Of a stretch of DNA of 64,000 nt, positions 51,681 to 61,574 are shown in pieces. This DNA is from Ruegeria atlantica (lineage in GTDB: Bacteria; Pseudomonadota; Alphaproteobacteria; Rhodobacterales; Rhodobacteraceae), in assembly GCF_013032455.1 (NCBI RefSeq), contig NZ_WQCF01000007.1, forward strand, positions 62,001-126,000, in the 5' to 3' direction. Made by a program: the position numbers and the translations under genes. The notes below the pieces were generated by a model. That model was not told where the DNA came from and did no database searches. It saw only the letters and a list, made by a program, of their open reading frames with translations. Positions within the stretch are counted from its first letter, which is position 1. Each line of letters starts with the position of its first letter.

Positions 51681-54092
51681 ATGACGCAGATTCCCGCTCG
51701 GATCACAGATTGGTTTGCCGCCAAGGGTTGGTCCGTCCACCCACATCAGCAGGACATGTTCGACCGGGCCGAAGACCCGGCCACGTTGCTGATTGCCCCT
51801 ACGGGCGGCGGCAAGACCATGGCCGGGTTTCTACCCACCTTGGCGGACTTGGCCCAAAGGGATCACGCGGGCCTGCATACGATCTATGTATCGCCGCTTA
51901 AAGCTCTGGCCGCTGATATTCGTCGAAACCTTCGGGGCCCCGCAGATGAGATCGGCCTGCCGATCCGGATCGAGGACCGCACCGGCGATACCTCAGCCAC
52001 TCAAAAGAAACGTCAACGGGTGGACCCTCCGCACATTCTGCTGACCACACCGGAAAGCCTCGCCCTGCTGACATCCTATGAGGACGCGCCGCGTATGTTT
52101 GCAGGTGTCCAAAGGGTAATCGTCGACGAAATTCACGCTTTGGCGGAAAGCAAACGCGGGGACCAACTGACGCTGGCCCTGGCAAGGTTACAGTCCCTTC
52201 GTCCCGATCTACGCCGGGTCGGCTTGTCTGCCACTGTCGAGGACCCTCAGGCAATCGCAGGCTTTCTGGCCCGGCATCCCGACCCCTGCCATATTATCCT
52301 GGCCGATCCCGGCCCCGATCCTGATATTCGAATGCTGGAGACAAAAGAACCGCCCCCTTGGTCGGGCGGTGGTGCCGCCTATTCGGTCCCGGCAGTTATG
52401 GAGCAGATCAAACAGCACAAGACCACACTGATTTTTCACAACACCCGTGCGCAGGCCGAGATTTTCTTTCACAACCTCTGGCTGGCAAATGAAGACGGCC
52501 TGCCGATCGGCATCCACCACGGCAGTCTGGACAGGCAGCAACGCGAACGGGTCGAAGCAGCAATGGTGCGAGGGGAGCTGCGTGCAATCGTCTGCACCGG
52601 CAGTTTGGATCTGGGCATCGATTGGGGCGATGTCGATTTAGTCATCCAGATTGGCGCACCTAAAAACGTCAAACGGCTGGTGCAGCGCATCGGGCGGGCC
52701 AATCACCGCTACAACGCGCCCTCCAAAGCCCTGCTGGTGCCCGCAAACCGGTTTGAGGTGGTCGAGTGTGTCGCGGCGCTTGAGGCCGCTAAAGCGCATG
52801 ATTTGGATGGTGAGCCACGCGGTGCCGGTCCACGCGATGTCCTTTGCCAACACATCCTGATCGCTGCGGCGGCGGGCCCGTTCAAAGCGGATACACTGTT
52901 CGCAGAAACGACGACGGCCGGTCCCTATTTCCAACTGACCCGTACCGAATTCGACGCCTGTTTAGATTTCTGCGCAACGGGAGGCTATGCCCTGCGTGCC
53001 TATGACCGCTGGCAGCGACTGCAACAGCGTCCTGATGGCCGTTGGCAGCTACGCGACCCACGTGCAGCGCAGCGTATCCGCATGAACCTCGGCACCATTC
53101 AGGATACAGACACACTGAAGGTGCGCTTGAAACGCAATCGCGGTGGCAAACCGCTGGGCGAAGTAGAAGAGGCCTTTGCGGCATCGCTCACCCAAGGTGA
53201 CACGTTTCTGATCGGCGGTCAGATCGTGCGCTATGAGGGGCTGCGCGAAATGGTGGTCGAGGTCAGCCGGCGCGCTGATCGAAAACCCAAGGTGGCCGTA
53301 TTCTCAGGTACAAAATTCGCTACATCGACGCAGCTGAGCGATCGCATCCTGAGAATGTTCGCCCAATCCGATTGGCCACAACTACCGGCGCACACAGCCG
53401 ACTGGCTGGCCCTTCAGCGCGATATATCCCGCCTGCCCCAACGCGACCGCCTACTGATCGAGAGCTTTCCCAACGACGGGCGCGAGAATCTGTGCGTCTA
53501 TGGATTTGCCGGTCGCAACGCGCAGCAGACACTAGGCTTGCTCCTGACCAAACGAATGGAGGAAACCGGGCTGGCTCCGCTGGGATTTGTGGCAACCGAT
53601 TATGCAACGCTGATCTGGGGGTTGGACGCGGTGACGGACCCGCGCCCGCTGTTCCAACTGGACGCCCTGCGCGACGGGCTTGAGACGTGGCTGTCGGGAA
53701 ACGCGGTAATGAAGCGAACCTTTCGCGCCTCGGCCACGATTGCGGGGCTGATCGAACGCAACACCGGAGGGCAGCGCAAAAGCGGGCGTCAGGCAACGTT
53801 TTCTTCGGATATCCTTTACGACACGTTGCTGAAATACGACCCCGATCACCTGCTGATGCAGATCACCCGCGAAGAAGCGATGCGCGGGCTGGTGGATTTT
53901 GGTCGGATCGAGGCCATGATAGCCCGCATCGGTGATCGGATTGACCTGTTGCGTTTGGACCGGGTTTCCCCCCTCGCTGCGCCGCTATTTCTTGAAGTTG
54001 GGAAGGTCCCGGTCAAAGGCGCGGCCGAAGAACGCCTACTGGCCGAAGAAAGCGCCCGACTGTTGCAGGCCGCAGGGCTGGAACCCGGTTGA
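51681..54092 (+). CDS. Ligase-associated DNA-damage-response DEXH helicase (Lhr-type)
   Basis: An 803-residue superfamily 2 helicase. Walker A APTGGGKT is at about residues 39-46, the DEIH box in VDEIHALAESKRGDQ near 150, and the later motifs FHNTRAQAE, DLGIDWGDVD and QRIGRANHRYN are in place. A long Lhr-type C-terminal region of about 450 residues follows. It belongs to the four-part system of DNA ligase, exonuclease, helicase and phosphoesterase. Only the helicase and the phosphoesterase (pdeM) are found here. It starts 40 bases after the AAA+ gene. Confidence 0.93.
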   Translation: MTQIPARITDWFAAKGWSVHPHQQDMFDRAEDPATLLIAPTGGGKTMAGFLPTLADLAQRDHAGLHTIYVSPLKALAADIRRNLRGPADEIGLPIRIEDRTGDTSATQKKRQRVDPPHILLTTPESLALLTSYEDAPRMFAGVQRVIVDEIHALAESKRGDQLTLALARLQSLRPDLRRVGLSATVEDPQAIAGFLARHPDPCHIILADPGPDPDIRMLETKEPPPWSGGGAAYSVPAVMEQIKQHKTTLIFHNTRAQAEIFFHNLWLANEDGLPIGIHHGSLDRQQRERVEAAMVRGELRAIVCTGSLDLGIDWGDVDLVIQIGAPKNVKRLVQRIGRANHRYNAPSKALLVPANRFEVVECVAALEAAKAHDLDGEPRGAGPRDVLCQHILIAAAAGPFKADTLFAETTTAGPYFQLTRTEFDACLDFCATGGYALRAYDRWQRLQQRPDGRWQLRDPRAAQRIRMNLGTIQDTDTLKVRLKRNRGGKPLGEVEEAFAASLTQGDTFLIGGQIVRYEGLREMVVEVSRRADRKPKVAVFSGTKFATSTQLSDRILRMFAQSDWPQLPAHTADWLALQRDISRLPQRDRLLIESFPNDGRENLCVYGFAGRNAQQTLGLLLTKRMEETGLAPLGFVATDYATLIWGLDAVTDPRPLFQLDALRDGLETWLSGNAVMKRTFRASATIAGLIERNTGGQRKSGRQATFSSDILYDTLLKYDPDHLLMQITREEAMRGLVDFGRIEAMIARIGDRIDLLRLDRVSPLAAPLFLEVGKVPVKGAAEERLLAEESARLLQAAGLEPG

Positions 54093-54133
54093 TGCCGCTT
54101 GCGTCACCCATCAAAACGCGCGAAGAACGGATC

Positions 54134-54796
54134 ATGAACGAAGTGACGTTTTCATTTGTAGGGCAAACCTTGCATGCGTTGGGTTCTGGGGCATTGTGGT
54201 GGCCAGATCAAAACCTGCTCTGCGTGTCTGACCTGCATCTGGGTAAGTCCGAGCGTATCGCGCGACGGGGCGGCCCAACCCTGCCCCCTTATGACAGTAA
54301 AGAAACCCTGACCCGTCTGAGCGCTGATATTGCCAGAACCAACCCCAGCACTGTGATCTGCCTTGGCGACAGTTTTGACGATCTTGATGCCTCGATGGCG
54401 ATAAACGCGGCGGAAAAGCGTGATATCACCGCCTTGCAAGCAGGGCGGCGGTGGATCTGGATCGAAGGCAACCATGACCCTGGCCCTATTGAATTGGGGG
54501 GTACGCACCTGTTCGAATGCACGATCGGTTCTCTGACATTTCGGCATATCGCGCAGGCGGAGGCACCGGCTGAAATCTCGGGCCACTATCACCCTAAGGC
54601 TCGTCTCAAGACACGCGGCCGTTCGATTACCCGGCCAGCATTCCTGGTGGACCAGGCACGGATGATCCTTCCGGCCTATGGCACTTATACCGGCGGGATG
54701 CGCAGTTCGGATCAGATACTTTGCAAGCTTATGGACGACCGCGCCCTTGCGATTCTGACAGGCCCCGCGCCGCAGGTCATCCCAATGCCAAGGTGA
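54134..54796 (+). CDS. pdeM: Ligase-associated DNA-damage-response phosphoesterase PdeM
   Basis: A 220-residue calcineurin-type metallophosphoesterase. The metal motifs are complete: SDLHLGKSE, GDSFDD, GNHDPGP and SGHYHPK. The start at 54134 (MNEVTFSFVG) agrees with relatives; an upstream ATG at 54092 overlaps the helicase stop (TGATG) and would add 14 residues, so coupled translation from there is possible. It works with the helicase just upstream in DNA repair. It ends six bases from the convergent LytTR gene. Confidence 0.92.
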   Translation: MNEVTFSFVGQTLHALGSGALWWPDQNLLCVSDLHLGKSERIARRGGPTLPPYDSKETLTRLSADIARTNPSTVICLGDSFDDLDASMAINAAEKRDITALQAGRRWIWIEGNHDPGPIELGGTHLFECTIGSLTFRHIAQAEAPAEISGHYHPKARLKTRGRSITRPAFLVDQARMILPAYGTYTGGMRSSDQILCKLMDDRALAILTGPAPQVIPMPR

Positions 54797-54802
54797 AGGG
54801 CC

Positions 54803-55555
54803 TTAAAGCAAGCCGTCCTGTTCCAACATGGGTTTGTATTTTCGGCTGACTGGAACCAGATCGTTGTTCTTCAGTCGCACAAAAGTTTTCCCGGCCTGCC
54901 TCTCTGCACCGACGATAGCATCGTCCGCAACCCAGTGGGATCGGTGCGTACAATGGCCGGGAACAGGTTCCATTTCGGCTATCGCATCTGTGAATCGTGA
55001 CCGGATGGTAAACGTTCCTTCTGACGTCACTACGTCTACAGAATGGTCCCGTACGGTCAGTCGAAAAATCTGACCAGAAAATGAATCAGGCAGACGTTTG
55101 ACCAGACGTGGAAGCGGGCGCACCGTGCTTTCCTGCTGCGGCTCAGCCTGGCTATAGCCGCGGGCCAGCACCAGCCCAGTGGCGAAAAGCGCGCCGTAAG
55201 GTGTTACCGACAAGATGCCCGGAGCTTGATGCCCCCCAACAGTGATCAACAGATAGGACATGAGCCAAAGAGGCGGGACAAACAGTGCTAGGATCACCGC
55301 AACCAATGCCATGTCGCGCCAGGAAAACCGAGTATCGGCTAAAAACCTCTGCGCCAAGCCTCTGACCACCCATGCCGTGCTCAGTGCCAGCGTCATCACC
55401 CCGACCCAGAAAACAAGACGCTGAACATAGGATAGATATAGATCGGGGAAGGGTTGAAAAGCACATGCCAGTAATGGCGGGAATGCAAGCCCTGCAATCG
55501 CTCGACGCAGGGTCAGTGCGGGCAGGATTGAACTTGGTAAGACGATCATACTCAC
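54803..55555 (-). CDS. Membrane-anchored LytTR DNA-binding regulator
   Basis: A 250-residue protein. Four hydrophobic segments fill about residues 12-145 and a LytTR DNA-binding domain covers about 155-245 (FRLTVRDHSVDVVTSEG, HRSHWVADDAIVG, VPVSRKYKPMLE). There is no receiver domain, so it is not a response regulator; it must sense through its membrane part or by contact. Targets are unknown. It faces the pdeM gene and starts 143 bases from the folD terminator. Confidence 0.85.
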   Translation of the reverse strand: MSMIVLPSSILPALTLRRAIAGLAFPPLLACAFQPFPDLYLSYVQRLVFWVGVMTLALSTAWVVRGLAQRFLADTRFSWRDMALVAVILALFVPPLWLMSYLLITVGGHQAPGILSVTPYGALFATGLVLARGYSQAEPQQESTVRPLPRLVKRLPDSFSGQIFRLTVRDHSVDVVTSEGTFTIRSRFTDAIAEMEPVPGHCTHRSHWVADDAIVGAERQAGKTFVRLKNNDLVPVSRKYKPMLEQDGLL

Positions 55556-55698
55556 TCAACGAAAGGTCGGCACTGCCCAGCCTCACTAAGCGCGACCCAA
55601 AACAAAACTTCGTAACTGGCTGGAATTATGTGTTTATCACCGATAGCCAGATACTTCAAACCCCGTCAATTCAAACTTGGTGCGATCTGAACAAGAAA

Positions 55699-55726
55699 GG
55701 CCGAAGAGTGCATCCACTCTTCGGCC
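55699..55726. terminator. Strong hairpin terminator after folD
   Basis: A perfect 12-base-pair stem (GGCCGAAGAGTG with CACTCTTCGGCC) and a CATC loop, followed on the minus strand by TTTCTTGTTC. It lies 28 bases after the folD stop. Confidence 0.85.
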
Positions 55727-55753
55727 CCGACTATCAGAAGTGCTGTGTATTGA

Positions 55754-56644
55754 TTAGGCCGTCAGGCCTTCGGGCTCTGGCAGGCCATTTGCTCGGCAGC
55801 AGGCGGTCAGCGTGTTTGCCAGCAGGCAGGCGATGGTCATCGGACCGACGCCACCCGGAACCGGAGTGATGGCGCCTGCGCGCTCAGCGGCGCTGGCATA
55901 ATCGACGTCACCGACCAACTTGTTTTTGCCGTCACGCTCGATGCGGTTAATGCCCACGTCGATCACGGTGGCGCCTTCCTTGATCCAGTCGCCCGGCACC
56001 ATTTCGGGGCGGCCAACGGCGGCGACAACGATGTCAGCGCGGCGGACGACGTCCGGCAGGTTCTTGGTGCGCGAATGTGCGATGGTCACGGTGCAGCTGT
56101 CACCCAGCAGAAGTTGTGCCATCGGCTTGCCCACGATGTTCGAGCGGCCGATCACAACCGCATCCATACCCGACAGCGAGCCATGGTAGTCGCGCAGCAT
56201 CATCAGACAGCCCAGCGGGGTGCAGGGCACCATCGACTTCTGCCCGGTACCCAGCAGGCCCACATTCGAGATGTGGAAACCATCAACGTCCTTGGCCGGA
56301 TCGATCGAATTGATCACCAGATCTTCGTTCAGATGCTTGGGCAACGGCAGCTGCACCAGAATTCCGTGCACGGCCGGGTCGTTGTTCAGCTTGTCGATCA
56401 GCGCCAGAAGGTCCTCTTCCGAGGTCTCAGCATCCAGCTTGTGCTCGTACGAGTTCATGCCGACCTCGACGGTCATCTTGCCTTTCGAGCGGACATAAAC
56501 CTGACTAGCCGGGTCTTCGCCGACCAGAACCACCGCAAGGCCGGGGGTGATTCCGTTCTCTTCTTTCAGTTTCGCAACCTGATCGGCCACCTGGGCGCGA
56601 ACCTTGGCTGCAAAGGCCTTACCGTCGATAACCTGCGCTACCAT
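55754..56644 (-). CDS. folD: Bifunctional methylene-THF dehydrogenase/cyclohydrolase
   Basis: A 296-residue enzyme that interconverts 5,10-methylene-, methenyl- and 10-formyl-tetrahydrofolate with [18 protein letters not shown] carries the catalytic lysine region, VQLPLPKHL is the substrate loop, [10 protein letters not shown] binds the nucleotide, and [15 protein letters not shown] closes the sequence. It works with the formate-THF ligase (fhs) upstream on the same strand. The chorismate mutase gene lies between them, with 53 bases before folD. Confidence 0.97.
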   Translation of the reverse strand: MVAQVIDGKAFAAKVRAQVADQVAKLKEENGITPGLAVVLVGEDPASQVYVRSKGKMTVEVGMNSYEHKLDAETSEEDLLALIDKLNNDPAVHGILVQLPLPKHLNEDLVINSIDPAKDVDGFHISNVGLLGTGQKSMVPCTPLGCLMMLRDYHGSLSGMDAVVIGRSNIVGKPMAQLLLGDSCTVTIAHSRTKNLPDVVRRADIVVAAVGRPEMVPGDWIKEGATVIDVGINRIERDGKNKLVGDVDYASAAERAGAITPVPGGVGPMTIACLLANTLTACCRANGLPEPEGLTA

Positions 56645-56697
56645 CCTTTGATCCCTTCATTCAAAAAACGGATCGGGCGCATACAGCGCCCGGGTCT

Positions 56698-57003
56698 TCA
56701 GTCGGGGCCGAGCACGCGTTCTTCGCGGGCAATCGACCAATCAATCAGTATACGCCAGAGCTTCTCAGCAAGATCGGGGTCCATGCCCAACTCGTCAGAG
56801 CTCTTGCGCACGCGTTGCACCACGTCTTCGACACGATCCGGAATGCGGGCTGGCAGGCCCTCGCCGGGCTTCAGCTCTGACGCGCGGTCGATGTAACTTG
56901 CGCGCGTTACCAACAATTCAATCAGTTGGCGGTCCAGCTTGTCGATCTGAGGCCGCAATTGCTGCATCGAGTGACAGTCTTGCGGCGGTATCAGAGTGGG
57001 CAT
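56698..57003 (-). CDS. Chorismate mutase (AroQ type)
   Basis: A 101-residue, all-helical single-domain chorismate mutase that makes prephenate for phenylalanine and tyrosine. The start at 57003 has GAGGAG before it; the longer frame reaches into fhs and is rejected. RPQIDKLDRQLIELLVTRASYI is the first helix with its key arginine; later residues RIPDRVEDVVQRV and WRILIDWSIAREE complete the site. Being placed between fhs and folD links an aromatic-pathway enzyme to one-carbon genes by transcription only, as far as can be seen. Confidence 0.9.
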   Translation of the reverse strand: MPTLIPPQDCHSMQQLRPQIDKLDRQLIELLVTRASYIDRASELKPGEGLPARIPDRVEDVVQRVRKSSDELGMDPDLAEKLWRILIDWSIAREERVLGPD

Positions 57004-57061
57004 TTTATTCTCCTCACGGCCCGGGGAATTCCCCGGACCACGAGATGTATCATTCGGGCGC

Positions 57062-58738
57062 TTAGAACAAGCCCTCGATCTCACCTGCGTCATTGAGGCA
57101 GATGGATTCCGCAGCCGGTTTGCGGGGCAGACCGGGCATGGTCATGATCTCACCGCAGACAACCACAATGAAACCAGCGCCAGCCGACAGGCGAACCTCA
57201 CGCACCGGAACTGAGTGGCCAGTGGGTGCACCGCGCAGTGACGGGTCGGTCGAGAACGAATACTGGGTTTTCGCCATGCAGACAGGCAGGTTGCCATATC
57301 CTGCGGCTTCCCACTCGCGCAGCTGGCTGCGAATCTTGTTGTCGGCCAGAACTTCGTCAGCGCGGTAGATGCGCTTGGCGATGGTTTCGATCTTCTCGAA
57401 CAGCGGCATGTCATCAGGGTAGATCGGCGCGAAGTTTGCCGAACCACCTTCAACGATTTCGACAACTTTTTCGGCCAGCGGAGCAGAGCCTTCCGAGCCC
57501 AGCTCCCAGTGGCGCGACAGAACCGCCTCGACACCATGGTTGGAGCAGTAGTCTTTGACCGCCTGAACTTCGGCGTCGGTATCGGTGACAAAGTGGTTGA
57601 TGGCGACAACGACCGGCACACCGAAGGATTTCACGTTTTCGATGTGGCGGCCCAGGTTGGCGCAACCAGATTGAACCGCGTCGACGTTTTCCGCGCCCAG
57701 ATCGGCCTTGGCAACGCCGCCGTTCATCTTCATTGCGCGCACGGTGGCGACCAGAACAACAGCCGACGGAGCAATGCCCGCCTTGCGGCACTTGATGTTC
57801 ATGAACTTCTCGGCACCCAGGTCAGCACCAAAGCCCGCTTCAGTAACGACATAGTCAGCCACTTTCAGAGCGGTCTTGGTGGCGATGACCGAGTTACAGC
57901 CGTGTGCGATGTTGGCGAAAGGACCGCCGTGGACGAATGCCGGGTTGTTTTCCAGCGTCTGCACCAAGTTCGGCTGCATTGCGTCCTTTAACAGTACGGT
58001 CATTGCGCCTTCGGCCTTGATGTCGCGGCAATAGACCGGGGTCTTGTCGCGGCGATAGGCAACGATGATGTCGCCCAGACGCTTTTCCAGATCCTTCAGG
58101 TCATTGGCAAGGCACAGGATCGCCATGACCTCGGACGCGACGGTGATGTCAAAGCCGGTTTCACGCGGGAAGCCGTTCGACACACCACCCAGCGAGGCGG
58201 TGATCTGACGCAGCGCACGGTCATTCATGTCGACAACGCGACGCCAGGCGACACGACGGGTGTCGATCTCGGCTTCGTTGCCCCAGTAAATGTGGTTGTC
58301 AATCATCGCCGACAGCAGCGAGTGTGCCGAGGTGATGGCATGGAAGTCGCCGGTGAAGTGCAGGTTCATCTCTTCCATCGGAACAACCTGCGCGTAACCG
58401 CCACCTGCAGCGCCGCCCTTCATACCGAAGTTCGGGCCAAGCGAGGCTTCGCGGATACAGATCATCGCGTTTTTACCGATGCGGTTCAGACCGTCACCCA
58501 GACCAACGGTGGTGGTGGTCTTACCTTCACCCGCCGGGGTCGGGTTGATCGCGGTGACGAGGATCAGCTTACCGTCTTCGCGGTCCTGAACCGAGTTGAT
58601 GAAGTCCTGGCTGACTTTTGCCTTATCATGGCCGTAAGGCAGCAGGTCTGCGGACTCGATGCCGATCTTGGCGCCGATTTCCTGAATCGGTTTCTTGTTC
58701 GCTTCGCGAGCGATTTCGATGTCGGATTTGTAGCTCAT
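57062..58738 (-). CDS. fhs: Formate-tetrahydrofolate ligase
   Basis: A 558-residue enzyme that makes 10-formyl-THF from formate, THF and ATP. The P-loop is in [18 protein letters not shown] near residue 70; the family pattern [17 protein letters not shown] and [14 protein letters not shown] are intact. In roseobacters, fhs and folD move one-carbon units to and from formate, for example during demethylation of osmolytes. It is the first gene of fhs-chorismate mutase-folD. Confidence 0.97.
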   Translation of the reverse strand: MSYKSDIEIAREANKKPIQEIGAKIGIESADLLPYGHDKAKVSQDFINSVQDREDGKLILVTAINPTPAGEGKTTTTVGLGDGLNRIGKNAMICIREASLGPNFGMKGGAAGGGYAQVVPMEEMNLHFTGDFHAITSAHSLLSAMIDNHIYWGNEAEIDTRRVAWRRVVDMNDRALRQITASLGGVSNGFPRETGFDITVASEVMAILCLANDLKDLEKRLGDIIVAYRRDKTPVYCRDIKAEGAMTVLLKDAMQPNLVQTLENNPAFVHGGPFANIAHGCNSVIATKTALKVADYVVTEAGFGADLGAEKFMNIKCRKAGIAPSAVVLVATVRAMKMNGGVAKADLGAENVDAVQSGCANLGRHIENVKSFGVPVVVAINHFVTDTDAEVQAVKDYCSNHGVEAVLSRHWELGSEGSAPLAEKVVEIVEGGSANFAPIYPDDMPLFEKIETIAKRIYRADEVLADNKIRSQLREWEAAGYGNLPVCMAKTQYSFSTDPSLRGAPTGHSVPVREVRLSAGAGFIVVVCGEIMTMPGLPRKPAAESICLNDAGEIEGLF

Positions 58739-58882
58739 TGGCCAGGGTCCTTGATTGAATACCGTGCAAAACCGACGCGGTGCGTCGGCGCTGTGTAACC
58801 CATACCGTTGTGTACAATGTCGATGGCTATAGATTCCGACATATTCAGGCCGCGAAACGGCGTTGGGACAAATCCACCGTTT

Positions 58883-59479
58883 CTAATTGGAAACGGGTTG
58901 ACCCAATGGTGCCCAATTCCGCTGATCCGGCACAAACAGCGTCATGGTATCACCAATCTTCAGTTCGCCGGGTCGTTCTACCCATGCGGTGACACCGCGC
59001 CGCCCCTGAGCCGCCGGTTTGAACGCCGCACCGTGCCCTGGCAGATCGGACTCGATTTCGCGCCCCGGAATCACGCAGGGGCGGTTTTCCATATCAACCG
59101 TGATGGTAACGCCCCCCGCAACTTGCAGCCGCGAAGATGGTGGGATGTGGGTAAAATCCGGAATACCGCGCAGTACGATGCTGGCCCCTAAAAAGGACGG
59201 GTCCAGTCGATCCAGCCCCATTTGTTGCGCTGTTGCGTCAATCTCTTCGGCGGACAAAACTGACAATTGCCGGACATTACGGATCTCAGTGCCCTGCGGG
59301 TACAGATTATTCACCCGCACGCACGAGGCGCGGGTCTCGCCCTCGTGCCGGGCGCCGCGATCGCCAAAGAACCCAAGATCGAGAGCTTCTACAGCGTTCG
59401 CGCGAATGGATTTACCCGCGGGAACATGACCCAGCCAGACAACCTTACCCTTGTACTCGGTCTCACGCATGACGGGCAT
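58883..59479 (-). CDS. MOSC domain protein
   Basis: A 198-residue protein of the MOSC (molybdenum cofactor sulfurase C-terminal) family. The conserved cysteine is Cys135 in ENRPCVIPGRE, and the segment DRGARHEGETRASCVRVN is typical of bacterial stand-alone members. GGGGAG stands before the ATG at 59479. MOSC proteins bind sulfur or molybdenum cofactor for delivery; the exact job is unknown. It is separate from fhs by a 144-base gap. Confidence 0.88.
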   Translation of the reverse strand: MPVMRETEYKGKVVWLGHVPAGKSIRANAVEALDLGFFGDRGARHEGETRASCVRVNNLYPQGTEIRNVRQLSVLSAEEIDATAQQMGLDRLDPSFLGASIVLRGIPDFTHIPPSSRLQVAGGVTITVDMENRPCVIPGREIESDLPGHGAAFKPAAQGRRGVTAWVERPGELKIGDTMTLFVPDQRNWAPLGQPVSN

Positions 59480-59544
59480 AATCGCTCCCCTTCAACATAG
59501 TTCCGCTGTCGCAATAGAAGACAGCTAGCCCCGATTGAAAAGGC

Positions 59545-59574
59545 GAAAAAAGACCCGGGACAATGCCCGGGTCT
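59545..59574 (-). terminator. Intrinsic terminator after ftsH
   Basis: A nine-base-pair stem (AGACCCGGG with CCCGGGTCT), six-base loop, then TTTTTT on the minus strand. It starts seven bases past the ftsH stop codon. Confidence 0.88.
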
Positions 59575-59581
59575 GTTGTTC

Positions 59582-61498
59582 TTATGCCGAAGGCTCGGGC
59601 TCCATCCCGCCGTCGGGCGGAGACTTCTTGACCTTGGTTTTCGGAATCGCTGTCACGCTGGGCGCACTGCCCTCATCAGGTTTGTCGCCTTCATCATCGC
59701 CTTCGTTCGGCGATTCACCGTTCATGACGCGCTTGATCTCGTCCCCGGTCAGGGTTTCGTATTCCAGCAAGCCCTGCGCCAGACGCTCCCATTCCTCGTT
59801 TTTCTCGGTCAGGATGCTGTGCGCACGCTCATAGCCTTGTTGGATCAGGCGCTTTACCTCTTCTTCGATCAGCTCTTTGGTATGGGCCGATACCGAGAAA
59901 CCAGCCGTGTTGCCCGAATAGCCCTCGTGCGCCTCGGCATAGTCGATGTTACCGACCTTATCCGACATACCCCAGCGCATCACCATGGCGCGCGCCAACT
60001 GGCTGGCCTGCATAATGTCACCGGCCGGGCCGTTCGAAACATGGTCCTCACCGTATTTGATGACCTCGGCGGCCTTACCGGCCATGGTCATGGCCAGTTT
60101 CTGCTCACACTCATCGCGGTGATAGTTCAACTGGTCCATCTCAGGCAGGCTGACAACCATACCCAGCGCACCACCGCGCGGAATGATTGTTGCTTTGTAG
60201 ACCGGGTCACAAAGGGGCAGTGTCATACCAACCACCGCATGACCGGATTCGTGATACGCCGTCTTTTCCTTTTGATCCTGCGTCAGCACCATCGAGCGGC
60301 GCTCGGCACCCATCATCACCTTGTCCTTGGCATTCTCGAAGTCTTCCATGGTGACAAAGCGACGGCCCACACGCGCGGCCATTAGCGCGGCCTCGTTCAC
60401 GAGGTTTGCCAAATCCGCACCGGAGAAGCCCGGCGTACCGCGCGCAATGATACGCAGATCGACATCGGGGCCCAGAGGTGTCTTGCGAGCATGCACGCCC
60501 AGAATCTTCTCACGGCCTTTGATGTCGGGGTTGCCGACGGTCACGTTCCGGTCAAAACGACCCGGACGCAGCAGAGCCGGGTCCAGAACGTCTTTACGGT
60601 TGGTAGCCGCCAGAATGATCACGCCTTCATTGGCTTCGAACCCGTCCATCTCGACCAGCAGCTGGTTGAGCGTCTGTTCGCGTTCGTCATTACCGCCGCC
60701 ATAACCGGCACCACGATGGCGACCCACGGCGTCGATCTCGTCGATGAACACGATACAGGGCGCGTTCTTCTTGGCCTGTTCGAACATGTCACGCACACGG
60801 CTTGCGCCGACACCCACGAACATCTCAACAAAGTCTGAACCCGAGATGGTGAAGAACGGCACGCCTGCTTCACCCGCAATCGCACGGGCCAGCAGCGTCT
60901 TACCAGTACCCGGAGGGCCAACCAGCAGAGCACCCTTCGGAATCTTGCCACCCAAACGGCTGAATTTCTGCGGGTTACGCAGGAATTCGACGATTTCTTC
61001 CAACTCTTCCTTGGCTTCATCGATGCCCGCAACGTCATCAAAGGTCACGCGGCCATGCTTTTCGGTCAGCATCTTGGCCTTGGATTTGCCAAAGCCCATG
61101 GCTCCGCCTTTGCCGCCGCCCTGCATACGGTTCATGAAATAGATCCACACACCGATCAGCAGCAGAAATGGCAGCAGCGTCAGAATGAAGGACTGGAAAC
61201 CAGATTGCTGCTGTTTCACCGCCTGAACGGGGATGTTCTCATCTATCAGCAATTTGGTGACTTCGGCGTCACCGGGTTTGATTGTGACATAGTTTGCGCC
61301 GCTTTGAGTGGAATAGCGAATCTGCTCACCATCCAGCGTCACACTCTTGACCTCGCCGCCTTCTACGGCGCTGACAAAGTCGGAATAGGTTCTTTCATTG
61401 CTCTGAAGCGTTCCGCCTTGCCCGCTGAAGAAATTGAACAGTGCAAGGATCAGCAGAAACAGAACGACCCAGAAGGCGATGTTACGAGCGTTGCCCAA
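59582..61498 (-). CDS. ftsH: ATP-dependent zinc metalloprotease FtsH
   Basis: A membrane-bound AAA+ protease. Start chosen is TTG at 61498 (read as [11 protein letters not shown]), with GGAG seven bases before it; an ATG at 61525 adds nine residues and has no good site. The 638 residues carry two membrane helices (about 8-22 and 103-121), Walker A GPPGTGKT at 194-201, Walker [12 protein letters not shown], and the zinc site HESGH at 416-420. The tail is acidic and proline-rich. It removes damaged membrane proteins and controls cytoplasmic regulators. tilS lies 76 bases upstream on the same strand. Confidence 0.96.
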   Translation of the reverse strand: MGNARNIAFWVVLFLLILALFNFFSGQGGTLQSNERTYSDFVSAVEGGEVKSVTLDGEQIRYSTQSGANYVTIKPGDAEVTKLLIDENIPVQAVKQQQSGFQSFILTLLPFLLLIGVWIYFMNRMQGGGKGGAMGFGKSKAKMLTEKHGRVTFDDVAGIDEAKEELEEIVEFLRNPQKFSRLGGKIPKGALLVGPPGTGKTLLARAIAGEAGVPFFTISGSDFVEMFVGVGASRVRDMFEQAKKNAPCIVFIDEIDAVGRHRGAGYGGGNDEREQTLNQLLVEMDGFEANEGVIILAATNRKDVLDPALLRPGRFDRNVTVGNPDIKGREKILGVHARKTPLGPDVDLRIIARGTPGFSGADLANLVNEAALMAARVGRRFVTMEDFENAKDKVMMGAERRSMVLTQDQKEKTAYHESGHAVVGMTLPLCDPVYKATIIPRGGALGMVVSLPEMDQLNYHRDECEQKLAMTMAGKAAEVIKYGEDHVSNGPAGDIMQASQLARAMVMRWGMSDKVGNIDYAEAHEGYSGNTAGFSVSAHTKELIEEEVKRLIQQGYERAHSILTEKNEEWERLAQGLLEYETLTGDEIKRVMNGESPNEGDDEGDKPDEGSAPSVTAIPKTKVKKSPPDGGMEPEPSA

Positions 61499-61574
61499 GG
61501 AATATCTCCCAAAAGATTTCGGCAAATGAGGGTCTGCCGGGTTGCTCTATAAAATAGAGATGATTCAAGCAGGT

